From a virus, in IMG/VR virus record IMGVR_UViG_3300034072_002238, positions 1-60,534 of that record: 60,534 nucleotides of DNA, one strand, 5' to 3'. A program made the position numbers and the translations under genes. The notes under the pieces are model-generated. The model was given only the letters and a program-made list of their open reading frames with translations. It did no database searches and was not told the origin of the DNA. Shown in pieces: positions 25,801 through 34,324 of the stretch; position 1 is the stretch's first letter, and every line of letters begins with the position of its first letter.

Positions 25801-28800
25801 AGCGCAGCCTTGTCGATGAAGTTTTCCAACATCGGTATATTAGAGATAGTATACGGCTGCGTGTTGATTAAATCAATGATGCCGGCGCGCCGAACCACCT
25901 CCGCCACAATGCTGTGGTGCGCCTCCTGAGCCTGCTCGGCAGTGATCGTCTTGGCTTCGACGCTTGACTGCAAAAGGAAACGCAGACCGTTGCCAACATC
26001 CTTGAAGGCTGCCTGAAGGCGGCTCATCGTCATGGTGAGGTCGTGAACTGATCCGTCCGTTGCCAAGGCGGCGCGCGCTTTGTCCGTGAGAGACGCGCGG
26101 CTTTCTCGACCATTGTGCCCAATAGCCCAAACCGAATAGATCCCTGGCAGGACCATCATCGACATGTCCGCAGTGCTTACCGGCCCGTTTCGAGGATGGT
26201 TGTGTACGATCACCAAGCGGCGATCAGGGTTGCTCGCGGCCTGTGCCAATGCGGTATTCAGCCCCACAAAGTTCGGCTGATCCGTAGTACCAAACTCAAT
26301 CACGCTGCCATCGTCTTCGATGGCCATGATGAATTCATTGCCGGTCTTGAGCCCGCGCTCAAGCACCGTTTCTCTGGCCCAGGTGAAGATTGGCGCCGCA
26401 GCATCGCGTTTGGGCACAGGAATGCGGCGGAACGCGCTGGTCGTTCCTACAGCCGCCTCACCGTCTGGCCGTTTTTCACGAGGCTGCAGGATCTGCGGCT
26501 GAGTGTCTGCGGCCGGTTCATTTGCGACCGCTGGCTTCGCGGGCGCAGTTGGCTCCATCACGGTCTCAGAAACGAGCTTATCCGTGCCGATCACCTTGTA
26601 GTCGTTGGCTGGCTTGAGGACGTTTATTCCGGCACGAGCCGCGGCCGTCTCCAGCGCCCTGATCGTTGCGGCAGCAGCTTGCGAAATATCGCCGCCCGTT
26701 GAGTAGCCGAAATAGGCATCGTAGCTGGAGATGCGGACGAAGCTGCCGCGCTCCTTGTCGATCAGCTTGTTCGCGCCCATGCGCGCGAAGAACTCTGCAT
26801 GGTCGCCGTTGGTGTTGTGCGTCGGTCTGATCAGGTAGAGCTTGCCTGATGGCTCAATGACAGCGGCGCCCATGCCGTCTCGTTTGGTGCTGAGCTGCTC
26901 AACGAATTTCGGTACCGAAATACGGGTGAGCAGGTCTTTGTAGATCTGCTCCTTGGTTTCGGTCAGATAGTCATCACCGTATTCGTCTTTCGGTCGCCAG
27001 CCTTCATCCTCCGTCGGCGGCGGGCTCCAGAAGACGTCATTGAACGGATTGGATGCCGGCTCATCGGTCCAGCCGCGATTGAGCCAATCCTTGAAATTAT
27101 CGAGTCTCGTTGCAGTGACCGGCCCCAGTTCCCAGCCCTTCGTGTAGTTCGCCAGATAGGCCTTCTCTGCCTCGTCCTGTGTTTGGAACCCGAGCATGAC
27201 CTTGTGCTCGTCGAACTCCCCATCGCTGCTTTCCTGGTCGACGATGAAGACAGGCGAGTTTGCTTCCAGCGTGTCCGTACCCGGTTTCACAAAGACGTCT
27301 ACATGGTCGCCGTCGCTGCCGCGCGTGCGCCGAATGTAACCGTAGTGACTACGCATCTCGACGGACCAGGCCTTGCCGTCCTTGTCCGTGCCCTTGCGCT
27401 CGGAACCAGCCGGGTTCTCGATCGAGATGTCGAGGCCGCCTAGCGTGATGCGGCCAACCTTGTAGTTCCCAGCCTCTTTCTGTGCCGGCGTAGGCTCCGG
27501 CAGATCGTTCGTTGGCGAGGTGGCAGCTTGGTTGGCTGCGTCATCAACCGTCTGCTCTGCTGGCGCATCTGCAGCGTCTGGCGCTTTCTTCGCACTCTTT
27601 CCGGGTTTGCCTTCGCCGTAGATCTGGCGGAAGGTTTCCTCATCCAGCAGCTCTGCGGCTTCATATTTGCCCTTCTCAAAGGCGATCGTTTCCAACGCTT
27701 TCAGCCGCTCTGCCTTCGACATGGAGTTGATGCGGTCCTGCGCCTCTTGGCTCAGGCTCTCGATCGGAACGCTGTCGTCTTCGGCGTTGAAGTATCTGTT
27801 TATCTCGCCATTAATCCGCGCCTCCGATTCGACGGAATTAGCCTCCGTCGAATCCTCGTCAGTCGGCGCTTCCGCTGCCGCTAACTTCTCGCTGCGCACG
27901 GTTGCCAACTTCCGCTGCATGGCGGCCGACAGATCGGCCCAAGGCGTCTTTGGTGGGCGCTTGATATTGGCCGAAATCATCGCGAGGCGGCGGCCTTCGT
28001 AGTCCAGTTCCCGGTCATACCAAGCCTGCGTCTCATCCGCTGCCGGGCTGGTGTCTGCGTCGACCACCTCACGGCGCCAGCGGGCAAGGATGTTATCCAT
28101 GACCGGAGGCATGCGCTGCGGCAGCTTCGAGTTTGCGGAGCGCACATTACGCACCATGCGCGTGGCATAGTCGTCAGCCAGCTGGCCGACGGCCTGTTCC
28201 GAAATTCCGAACTCGTTCGCCAGTGCCTTCAACGCGCGCGGATCGACCTTGTCCAGATCAAGCTGCGAAGTGCCCATAACACGCTTCGACGATTGCCGTT
28301 CTTTCCCGAGGTCAAACAGCCGGGCGTGCTTGTCATCCGGCAGCACGATAGTCTTGCCGAGAAGTGTCCGCGACGTCGGGCCTGCGTCTCCCACTTCGCG
28401 CTCAACCGGCGGATTGCGTTCGAGATCCTGCGCCTCAACCTGCTTTTCGGTGAGTTTCGAAACCTTGAGCGACGACACCGGAACCTGCAGGTCCTTGCCG
28501 TCTTCCGTGCGCACCAGAGCCTCTGTGCCACCATTCTCGTAGCCCTGCACGGTGGCGACAAACCGGCCGCCATTCTCGTCGTCGACGATGACGCTCTGCC
28601 CGGCTGTCGGCGCGCTGGGGAAGCGTTCCGTCGCCTCCTTCTGCTCCGATCGCGGCGGCAGACCCTCCGAACGCACCTCGGTCCCCACCGGCGCCATGGG
28701 TTCCAGGGCTGGGTCCGTCGAAAACTCGGGGATGGTGTCATTGATCGGCTGGGGCCCACGGTCGGGGATCGTCTCCATGGGCTTGGCGATCTGCGTCAGG

Positions 28801-31571
28801 TTCCTGAGCGGGATCTGGTAGACCTCGCCGGAACCGCTATCGACCACAACCGCTTCTTCGCCTTCGTAGCCGTCAACGCGACCCATGAACGGCTCGATCC
28901 CATCAGCGTCGATCCGGACCGTTGCGCCGACCTGCGGGCGACCACCTGCTGCTGGGGCTGCACCCGCTGCCGGCGCGCCTGGTGCAACTGGCGCAGGGAT
29001 CACATCGGCTGGCGCAGCGGCACCGCGCTCGGCGATCTGCTGCTCGGCATGCTGCACGGCGCGACCAATGGGGCCGCGTGGCGCCGCCGCTGCCGGTGCT
29101 GGATCAGGCTCTGCTGCAGGTTCAAGACTGCCGTCACGTGCTACGCGTCGATAGCCTTCCGGTACCGGCGCATCTGCACTCGTGGCGGTTTCGCGCTGCG
29201 GGCTGACCGCACCACCGGCGGCGCCCAGACCGCCGCCCATGACGCCGCCGCCGGCAATGCCGGATGCCACGGCCTCGCCGACACCTTCGGTCAGGTCCTG
29301 GTCTGGGTTGGCGTCGCGAACGCCGATGTTCTCGGCGACGGTTTGCGCTGCGCCCTGCGGCGCTTCTTCAAGCAGGCCTTCCGCGACCATGCCTCTTGCC
29401 GCGCCCGAAACCATGCGCTTGGCGACGCTGCCGCCAACGCCTTCAGCCAAAATCTTCGCAAGCGCACGGTCCCCCATGCCGCCGAACATGCCGGTAGCAA
29501 CGCCGGCAATAGCGAATGACTTCGTCGCGGCATCGTCGGAGAGGGCTGTCAAAGCTTCGTCTTCGGTCATCCCGCCCGCAACGAGGGCCTGAACCGTCTC
29601 TGTCTGCAGGAGTTGATCACGGGGAATGGCGGAGATGCGGTCGCGCACGGACTTAGCGGCGTCCGCACCCCCCAAGGTGCCCTCAAGTACGGCGCCGGCG
29701 ACCGTCGCTGTTCTCGCCGCCGCTGCTGCTGCTGCGCGCTCTGATCCAGTTGCAGCAAGGGTGCGAAGGTATGCGCCACGCGCCATCAATCCGCCGGGCG
29801 CCATTGTGACCACAGTGGCAGGAACGCTCTCGCCCACGGTCCGGAGATAGCTACGCGGGTCACGCCAGGCCGGGCCGAACCATCCACGTTCACTGTCCCA
29901 CCAGTTCTTGACGTCAGCGTCGGCCTGATCCGGACTGACCGACGCATTGGTCTGCGCCTTCGATGCATCGAGCCGCTGCTCAAGCGTCTGCCCCATGAAC
30001 CATCGGTCAATGTCATCCGATGCCTGCATGAGGGCCTTGCCGCCCGGCAGTTTGCTGAAAATCGTGTCAGACAGAGACATCAGCGATTGGCCAACGCCAA
30101 TGACGCCCGATTTCAGGATGCGCCCGGTATCTCCAGCCAAGCCGCCGGAGCGGTTTTCGTCTTCCCATTGCTGCTGGAACTGAGGCAACTCGGCCTCGTC
30201 GATCTCGACGTAGCGACCGGGGCTGTCGGCCTCCAACTCAGCGCGCCGCGCTTCGACATCACCGTTGTTGCGCTCATTGAACGCCCTGATCCGGTTCTGC
30301 TCGAACTGATCCGCAACCTGTGTCTGTTCCGCTTCCTTTGCGGCTTTCACTTCTGCCGCTTTGTCGGCGAACGGGTTGCCGCCGGCCATGAGCCCCATCG
30401 GGTCGCTGGCTGCAAAGCTGTCGTCGATCACGATTGTCTTGCCTGCGACCTGTGACGGGTTCGCTGTCTGGCTCTCGATTGCGGCTTGTGCTGGCGTTGG
30501 GCTGGCCGCGATTTCCTGAAACCACTGGGGCGCTCTGCCGAGGTTCTTGTTCGTCTTATCGTGCATGAACCAGGGGCGGCCGTCGCCCTGCTGGTCTTTC
30601 ATGTCGACGTGCAGCATGTCGGGGCTGTTGCTGTACGTGATGAACCGCTTCGCCCCGCGCGAAAGCAGAGACTGCACGAGCGTCTTGCGCTCCTGCTCGC
30701 TCATGCCCTTCATAGAGATATCGCTTGCCGTGCCGTGGGAATGCTCGCCCGGCTGCTGCTTCCTCGCTTCCACAGAATGCTGCGGGCTGCGGTAGCCGGA
30801 TAAGACGGTAAGTCCGCGGCCCAGGTCCTGCGATGCGCCCTCCAACACGCTGCGGAACGTCGGCTGAATTTCGTCCTGCCCCGGGTTCACGAAGGCAAGC
30901 GCACCAGCATTGCCGGTCATCGGCGCTGGCTCATCGGGTAGCAGGTCAGCGATACCCCGCCCCTTCGGCGCACGGACGGTCTTTTCCTCGGACTTGCCCG
31001 ATAGCACCGCCGCGAAAGGATCTCCGTCCAGCCCGATCTGGCCGGCCAGTTCGTTGTAGCTCGGCACACGCTTCTTCGTGTCAGGCCCAGTCTCGGCGCG
31101 GTAAAACAAATGCTCGCCGACTTCGGCGGTTTTCGGCATCTTCGACGCCCAGTCAGGGTTCACGGACTTGGCGTGGTAGTGATCGGCCTCGCCTGTGATG
31201 TCGGGCAACTCGCCGGCAAGAACGGCATCAAGGATCGATTCCGCCTTAGCGCGGATGGTCGGATCTTCCATGGCCTTGAGCGCCTGCGGGCCGGGCTTGG
31301 CGTAACCCGTGAACTGATCCGGCTCTCGAACCACGTCGGCCGGTGACTTGCCTCGGCGATCGGCCCGGTTCTTGATGACCTGGGCAACGGCGGTCATGCC
31401 CTGCTCGCCTTCGCCAGCCGCCTCGGCGATGATCGTCTTCACCAGGTCTGCGCGATCGACATCGGGCAACTGGGTGCGCGGCTTCGGAGGCTCTGCCGCT
31501 GCAGGCTTGCCGCCGTAGATGTTCAGAGGGTCATTCCAGGCAGTGTCGCCGAGACCGATGACGATGGGCAT
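22815..31571 (-). CDS. Giant polyvalent ejection protein (SleB, M15, InPase-like, JAB, PLxRFG domains)
   Basis: 2918 codons, the largest gene. Domains in order: SleB-type cell-wall hydrolase (about 41-165, Glu in IIAEAAGEGEQG); M15-type D-Ala-D-Ala peptidase (about 235-340, SGYRSP, HSHGTASD, HVD, with the zinc ligands present); Ala/Gly-rich segments (about 590-790) that may cross membranes; an inorganic-pyrophosphatase-like domain (about 1368-1500, HYGYIRRTRGSDGDHVDVFV); a JAB/MPN metalloprotease (about 1727-1835, VHNHP and later STAD); a helical C-terminal half with the FPLGRFG (PLxRFG) motif at about 2232 and hydrophobic stretches. Such polyvalent proteins are known to be packed in podovirus heads and injected with the DNA. 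The two murein enzymes would open the wall; the others would act in the cytoplasm. Residues about 1927-2002 are read in a doubtful frame (see 25580-25777). Confidence 0.85.
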   Translation of the reverse strand: MPIVIGLGDTAWNDPLNIYGGKPAAAEPPKPRTQLPDVDRADLVKTIIAEAAGEGEQGMTAVAQVIKNRADRRGKSPADVVREPDQFTGYAKPGPQALKAMEDPTIRAKAESILDAVLAGELPDITGEADHYHAKSVNPDWASKMPKTAEVGEHLFYRAETGPDTKKRVPSYNELAGQIGLDGDPFAAVLSGKSEEKTVRAPKGRGIADLLPDEPAPMTGNAGALAFVNPGQDEIQPTFRSVLEGASQDLGRGLTVLSGYRSPQHSVEARKQQPGEHSHGTASDISMKGMSEQERKTLVQSLLSRGAKRFITYSNSPDMLHVDMKDQQGDGRPWFMHDKTNKNLGRAPQWFQEIAASPTPAQAAIESQTANPSQVAGKTIVIDDSFAASDPMGLMAGGNPFADKAAEVKAAKEAEQTQVADQFEQNRIRAFNERNNGDVEARRAELEADSPGRYVEIDEAELPQFQQQWEDENRSGGLAGDTGRILKSGVIGVGQSLMSLSDTIFSKLPGGKALMQASDDIDRWFMGQTLEQRLDASKAQTNASVSPDQADADVKNWWDSERGWFGPAWRDPRSYLRTVGESVPATVVTMAPGGLMARGAYLRTLAATGSERAAAAAAARTATVAGAVLEGTLGGADAAKSVRDRISAIPRDQLLQTETVQALVAGGMTEDEALTALSDDAATKSFAIAGVATGMFGGMGDRALAKILAEGVGGSVAKRMVSGAARGMVAEGLLEEAPQGAAQTVAENIGVRDANPDQDLTEGVGEAVASGIAGGGVMGGGLGAAGGAVSPQRETATSADAPVPEGYRRVARDGSLEPAAEPDPAPAAAAPRGPIGRAVQHAEQQIAERGAAAPADVIPAPVAPGAPAAGAAPAAGGRPQVGATVRIDADGIEPFMGRVDGYEGEEAVVVDSGSGEVYQIPLRNLTQIAKPMETIPDRGPQPINDTIPEFSTDPALEPMAPVGTEVRSEGLPPRSEQKEATERFPSAPTAGQSVIVDDENGGRFVATVQGYENGGTEALVRTEDGKDLQVPVSSLKVSKLTEKQVEAQDLERNPPVEREVGDAGPTSRTLLGKTIVLPDDKHARLFDLGKERQSSKRVMGTSQLDLDKVDPRALKALANEFGISEQAVGQLADDYATRMVRNVRSANSKLPQRMPPVMDNILARWRREVVDADTSPAADETQAWYDRELDYEGRRLAMISANIKRPPKTPWADLSAAMQRKLATVRSEKLAAAEAPTDEDSTEANSVESEARINGEINRYFNAEDDSVPIESLSQEAQDRINSMSKAERLKALETIAFEKGKYEAAELLDEETFRQIYGEGKPGKSAKKAPDAADAPAEQTVDDAANQAATSPTNDLPEPTPAQKEAGNYKVGRITLGGLDISIENPAGSERKGTDKDGKAWSVEMRSHYGYIRRTRGSDGDHVDVFVKPGTDTLEANSPVFIVDQESSDGEFDEHKVMLGFQTQDEAEKAYLANYTKGWELGPVTATRLDNFKDWLNRGWTDEPASNPFNDVFWSPPPTEDEGWRPKDEYGDDYLTETKEQIYKDLLTRISVPKFVEQLSTKRDGMGAAVIEPSGKLYLIRPTHNTNGDHAEFFARMGANKLIDKERGSFVRISSYDAYFGYSTGGDISQAAAATIRALETAAARAGINVLKPANDYKVIGTDKLVSETVMEPTAPAKPAVANEPAADTQPQILQPREKRPDGEAAVGTTSAFRRIPVPKRDAAAPIFTWARETVLERGLKTGNEFIMAIEDDGSVIEFGTTDQPNFVGLNTALAQAASNPDRRLVIVHNHPRNGPVSTADMSMMVLPGIYSVWAIGHNGRESRASLTDKARAALATDGSVHDLTMTMSRLQAAFKDVGNGLRFLLQSSVEAKTITAEQAQEAHHSIVAEVVRRAGIIDLINTQPYTISNIPMLENFIDKAALKLARTILDERRTTPPSDAGFYRPTEPLRHVAELGAVAQDAGIDVGELRGQGGLSEGSPGDYQATAQGRNARRLTGTRRISENSIVEAISGKWTDLNPSVLATVPLNYFVELARPNMTAVKEYMGVKRLMDAYRGDKHAEADAIAGDWLKYMRLGFGKANKAKAQELANLMHESTLAGIDPSLTDDETKAKAGYDILRKRYQALAPAGKELFAKVRDAYRAQADELDQILLDNVRKSQQIAKDQAETRYKQKLEEIRNAKMNPIDRRKAEEDAASRYKSESTKMDWSAKARLTKLRIQFESNRVPAPYFPLGRFGQYYVTAKDVDGSVISFSKFERAADRDRFARDIQRDYPGAAITKGVMKEMSDPRAAMDPRMVAEVEQLLGNAGVDNDVMGAVWARYIETLPELSMRKRYMHRKGTAGYDTDALRVFSSHMFHAAHQMAKLKYGLELQELVNTTFDQAEAADDQTRAMRLANELASRHKWVMNPTGGSVAQTMTSTAFVWFLAASPAAAVLNLTQTFMMGLPILGARFGGLGRASVEVAKASSDLISGKGSVRNANLTREEMAAVDAFYRSGMIDRTQSHDLAGVGDTGVKYSPLRARVMGVMSWAFHNTEVWNREATALAAYRLARKSGQSHLDAIDSAHDLTYRVHFDFSNSSRPRFMQNDFAKVALVFRSYSVNMLYRMFRDIHQSVKGESAQARREARYQLAGVTGMMTLMAGVTGTFGFNLMMAVAGMIFGDDDDPMEFEERFKADVLDILGPELGGVVLKGVPGHYLGVDLTSRIGMPDLWFRSPGQDLQGKEEWQFWLSQALGATAGIGEQWFRGASLVMEGDVARGIEVAAPKFIRDPMKAFRYANEGLQSIRGDELLPAEQIGIHGAVAQAMGISPAVVSETWERSGALKNAEQRVMDDRQRIVNAWAMAAIAGDKEGVAEALDRVKAFNKKPVHSAIPITGDTLKRSIKTRQRNAAKREDGVVIQNEILSQRLRAAMPARIY
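25580..25777 (-). other. Alternative-frame coding block inside the giant gene
   Basis: A 65-codon open frame (+1 relative to the main frame) from ATG 25777 to TGA 25580. It looks more protein-like than the host frame: hand-counted G/C at third positions is about 80% (52/65), against about 41% for the main frame over the same bases. The peptide has natural composition (LLMPGFIDPPSPFDTLQSWEQWLKTLE). AAGGA lies 9 nt before the ATG. It is either an overlapping small gene or the mark of two compensating frameshifts. Confidence 0.5.
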
Positions 31572-31790
31572 GCGCGCAGGCTCCGTATGATCGGGGCCGC
31601 ACTCATGCGCGGGAACTCATCGGTTATAGAACTCGCAGGCGATTTAGGGAAGGTGGGGTGGAACGCGTCAGTTCACATCCCTGAGGATCGTCTACTGGGT
31701 CTTGACTGAGCAGTGAGGAGCAGTAGATGCAGTGGCGCGGCAGATATTGATAAACCTACTCCCGATCAGGCGGATGCTCGGCATTTTGGG
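31572..31790. other. Gap between the giant gene and a lone plus-strand gene
   Basis: 219 bases. It holds CGGAG upstream of the giant gene's ATG, TTGACT at 31704-31709 reading right, and short GAGCAGT repeats. A 7-codon ORF (ATG 31727, after GAGGAG) could be a leader peptide for the plus-strand gene at 31791. No hairpin terminator was found. Confidence 0.35.
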
Positions 31791-32057
31791 ATGAAGCCAA
31801 TGACCAGAGGCCCCACTATCTCTGAATTCAAACTGCCAAAGATCGTTATTCGCTGCTACTCGTGCGACCGGCGCGGGGTCTACGACCGTGATCGGGCGAT
31901 CGAACGCCTTGGTCCAGACTATACCTTGGAACGTTTCATCCATGAGGTCAAAGCGACTTGCCGCGACCGTGTGAATGGCCACTGCGACGCCGGATGCGAT
32001 GACCTCGTGTCCATGTTCATCGCAGCGCCTTTCACGCCGGCCTACAAGGACCGATAA
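31791..32057 (+). CDS. Zinc-ribbon-like small protein, lone plus-strand gene
   Basis: 88 residues (alternative ATG at 31800). LPKIVIRCYSCDRRGVYDRDRAIERLG is a pattern I know from small alphaproteobacterial phage and chromosomal proteins with one CxxC; later C...CDAGCDDL may complete the metal site. It is the only rightward gene between 22.8 and 43.1 kb, so it must have its own promoter, perhaps active in the lysogen. Confidence 0.6.
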   Translation: MKPMTRGPTISEFKLPKIVIRCYSCDRRGVYDRDRAIERLGPDYTLERFIHEVKATCRDRVNGHCDAGCDDLVSMFIAAPFTPAYKDR

Positions 32058-32098
32058 ATCAGCTTGTGGGCCGCGACGTCTTTTCCCCTAGCAGATGA

Positions 32099-32566
32099 TT
32101 ATTGGGGTGTCGGTGCCAGCAACCATTCCCTACCCTTGCCTTGGGTGGTGGAATACGCCTCGATGAGGCCACGCGTAATGTTTTCGATGCCGTAGGCTTC
32201 CATCTCTATGCCGGGATCTTTCTCGCCGATCTGATCGCACAAAAACTGCCAGACGTGCACGGCTTCGTGCACCAGCGTCATGAACACCTCAAGAGCGTCG
32301 CACTCAGCGCTGGGAAAGACGCAGACGATGATGACACCTTGGCCAGTGGTATGGTTTTTCATCCACTGAGTGTAGCCGGCGGCGTTAGTCGTCTTGGGCC
32401 ACGGCGAATCGGCTCTGAGCCGCTTCATTTCGCGATGCCAAGCAGCCTCGCTGGGGCAAAAGCCAATCGCGACCGGCTGCCAGCCGCGATTAACCCACAC
32501 AACGCGATCTTGCTTCAAACCGCCACCCAGTCGATCGCCAGAAGATCGGTTTGGGATGCGAGCCAC
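32099..32566 (-). CDS. HExxH metallopeptidase-like protein
   Basis: 155 residues from GTG 32566; a TTG at 32518 that overlaps the upstream stop is an equally possible start. MTLVHEAVHVWQFLCDQIGEKDPGIEMEAYGIENI has the zinc-peptidase signature HEAVH and a downstream Glu as third-ligand candidate. The substrate is unknown. It sits between the Tad2-like gene and the giant ejection protein, so it may process virion proteins or act on the host. Confidence 0.65.
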   Translation of the reverse strand: MARIPNRSSGDRLGGGLKQDRVVWVNRGWQPVAIGFCPSEAAWHREMKRLRADSPWPKTTNAAGYTQWMKNHTTGQGVIIVCVFPSAECDALEVFMTLVHEAVHVWQFLCDQIGEKDPGIEMEAYGIENITRGLIEAYSTTQGKGREWLLAPTPQ

Positions 32567-32934
32567 CCTGTCACTGTTGAACCATCTGCGGCGCGCATGC
32601 AGAGATGCGGCATGCGGGTCGACGTGCCCCTGTCGCCGTTCTCGAACAACGACGAGCGAACCCCACCGATGTAGCTCTGCACCGACTCGTTACCGAAATC
32701 GTGGCTGCCCTTTTCGAGCCAGAGATACATGCCCTTGCCCTTCCAGCCCTTGCGGGCGACCTTCTCGCCGTTCTTGAGGCGTTCAAGTGCGGCACCGAAA
32801 TTGAACGGCAGCGTGGTCATTTCGCTTTCGCCGGCCTCTTTCGGGCCTACGTTGCCACGGTCCAGCGCAGCGGGCAGAGCTTTGCCTTTAAGATCGCGCT
32901 TCCCCAAACGATAATCAAATTCGTCTCGTGCCAT
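32515..32934 (-). CDS. DUF2829 / Tad2-like protein (candidate anti-Thoeris)
   Basis: 139 residues. From about residue 45 it follows the DUF2829 pattern: FGAALERLKNGEKVARKGWKGKGMYLWLE, then MPHLCMRAADGSTVTGWLASQTDLLAIDW. DUF2829 proteins include Tad2, which sequesters the signalling nucleotide made by Thoeris defence. The start at 32934 has AGGAG 9 nt upstream; it adds about 38 N-terminal residues not usual for the family, and ATG 32820 is the alternative. Anti-defence activity is inferred from family, not shown. Confidence 0.75.
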   Translation of the reverse strand: MARDEFDYRLGKRDLKGKALPAALDRGNVGPKEAGESEMTTLPFNFGAALERLKNGEKVARKGWKGKGMYLWLEKGSHDFGNESVQSYIGGVRSSLFENGDRGTSTRMPHLCMRAADGSTVTGWLASQTDLLAIDWVAV

Positions 32935-33120
32935 TGATGTATCTCCTGTTTAGCTGGAATGACGGGCAGGGACGGCCGGGCACCCCCAACCACGAATTTC
33001 GCCGCCTGCCCGATTGCTGCCCTAGTCGGCCCGCTCTCGCGGCGTCTGGCTACGGGGACTTCCGCAGACCCGTTACCCAACCACGGCGATTGAGCTGGCC
33101 GTCAGCTTGCCTGCCGCGCC
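32935..33120. other. Gap upstream of the Tad2-like gene
   Basis: 186 bases without a convincing gene. CGGGCAGG (32963-32970) and CCTGCCCG (33005-33012) can form an 8-bp stem in RNA upstream of the Tad2-like gene, but no T-run follows. No clear promoter boxes. Confidence 0.3.
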
Positions 33121-33309
33121 TCAACGGGCGCGGGCCAGTTCCTCGATCTGCTCTTCGCAGATGCCTTCCGCCTTCACGACGACGACGCGCTGCGATGGCT
33201 CAAGATCAAACTCAAGCCGGGTTCGCCGGCCGCTCTTGTGTACGCATCGGATTGTCCCGACGCCGGGCAGCTCGATCTTCTGGCCTGGTTCAATGTCGTA
33301 TCGCAGCAT
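33121..33309 (-). CDS. Small beta-rich protein, possibly CsrA-like
   Basis: 62 residues: YDIEPGQKIELPGVGTIRCVHKSGRRTRLEFDLEPSQRVVVVK. The spacing of Gly, KSG and RL resembles small CsrA-like RNA-binding proteins found in rhizobial phages, but the match is loose. It lies just downstream of the scaffold gene (16-nt gap), so it may regulate late mRNA or be a minor structural protein. Confidence 0.55.
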   Translation of the reverse strand: MLRYDIEPGQKIELPGVGTIRCVHKSGRRTRLEFDLEPSQRVVVVKAEGICEEQIEELARAR

Positions 33310-33325
33310 CGACGGCTCTTTCCGG

Positions 33326-34315
33326 TCAGGATTGCGAGAGGTAGCGGTCTTGATCGGCCGGCGAGAGCCGTTTCAGGGCGGCTTCGTAAGCGACGCTGTC
33401 CTTATCCATCAGCCGGTCCAGATGCGCGAATTCGCCGCCGTCATCCGCGTCGGTAATGTCGCTTGCAGGGATGTGCGCCAGCGTCGGCGGCGGGGCAGGG
33501 CGCGCCTTATCCGACCTGACCGTGGGCTTCGGTGCCGGCGCAGGGGCCTGCTTGTCCTCGATCGGCAGCCCAAGCTCGGCCTGGATAGCCTTGTGGGCCT
33601 TGGCAAGGATTGCCGGGCTCAGCGGGTTGACTGCGGTGACCTGCAGTTCGCGCACCGTCTTGTCGAGCGCGTCGTAAAGAAATCCGCCCTTTTTGTACTG
33701 CGGATGGTCCTTGGTGAAGTTCTTGACCTCGTCGCGCCACGTTTCCAGGGCGGTTTCGCGCTGGGTTTCGATCCTGATCTCGCGCTTAAGCAGTTCCTCG
33801 CGCTGATCCTCGATTGCCTCGCGCTGCTCATTGAACTCCGTTGCCATCAGATCGCCGTCATCAAACTTTTTGGCGAGTTCGGCGAGCTGCTGCTTCAGCT
33901 CCGCTTTCTTTGTCGTGAGATCTTCCGCATCGAGCCATGCCGGGCGCTTTTCGTTGGCTTCGTCGGATGCGTCCTGGCCGGTTTGGTCAGCGCCAGCGGC
34001 CTCTGGTCCGGCGCCGGTTCCCTGGTCCGCTGCTGGTGCTTCTGCGGCGGCTGCGGCGGTGGCGGTGGCATCCGCGGCGAGTTTGGCCGCATCGGCGTCG
34101 TCTTGACCGTCGCCTTCTCCATCATCAGCGCCGTCAGTATCGCCGCCGTCCTTGTCGTCAGAACCACCATCTTCTGCGGTGGTGTCCTCGCCTTCGTCGG
34201 TTCCATCACCCTCACCCTCACCCTCATCTGCGTCGTCGTCGAGCAGCCCCTCGCGCTCTTCGTCCGTGAGAAGGGCCAGTTCGGCTTCGGTGAATTTGCT
34301 GCGCTCTGTGGTCAT
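33326..34315 (-). CDS. Scaffold protein
   Basis: 329 residues, very acidic. The first 120 are low-complexity Asp/Glu/Gly/Ala; about 125-195 form a long charged helix (KKAELKQQLAELAKKFDDGD, EIRIETQRETALETW); the C-terminus is Pro-rich then helical. This layout and the place right after the portal are typical of capsid scaffolds. The capsid it should template is encoded 24 kb away on the other strand. Confidence 0.8.
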   Translation of the reverse strand: MTTERSKFTEAELALLTDEEREGLLDDDADEGEGEGDGTDEGEDTTAEDGGSDDKDGGDTDGADDGEGDGQDDADAAKLAADATATAAAAAEAPAADQGTGAGPEAAGADQTGQDASDEANEKRPAWLDAEDLTTKKAELKQQLAELAKKFDDGDLMATEFNEQREAIEDQREELLKREIRIETQRETALETWRDEVKNFTKDHPQYKKGGFLYDALDKTVRELQVTAVNPLSPAILAKAHKAIQAELGLPIEDKQAPAPAPKPTVRSDKARPAPPPTLAHIPASDITDADDGGEFAHLDRLMDKDSVAYEAALKRLSPADQDRYLSQS

Positions 34316-34324
34316 GTTGACCTC

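Noticed and set aside
28293-29519. 408-codon plus-strand open frame opposite the giant gene
   Set aside because: Arg/Cys-rich shadow of an Ala/Gly-rich stretch of the polyvalent protein.
32963-33012. Hairpin upstream of the Tad2-like gene as a terminator or riboswitch
   Set aside because: Only an 8-bp stem with a long loop and no T-run; no conserved riboswitch core visible.
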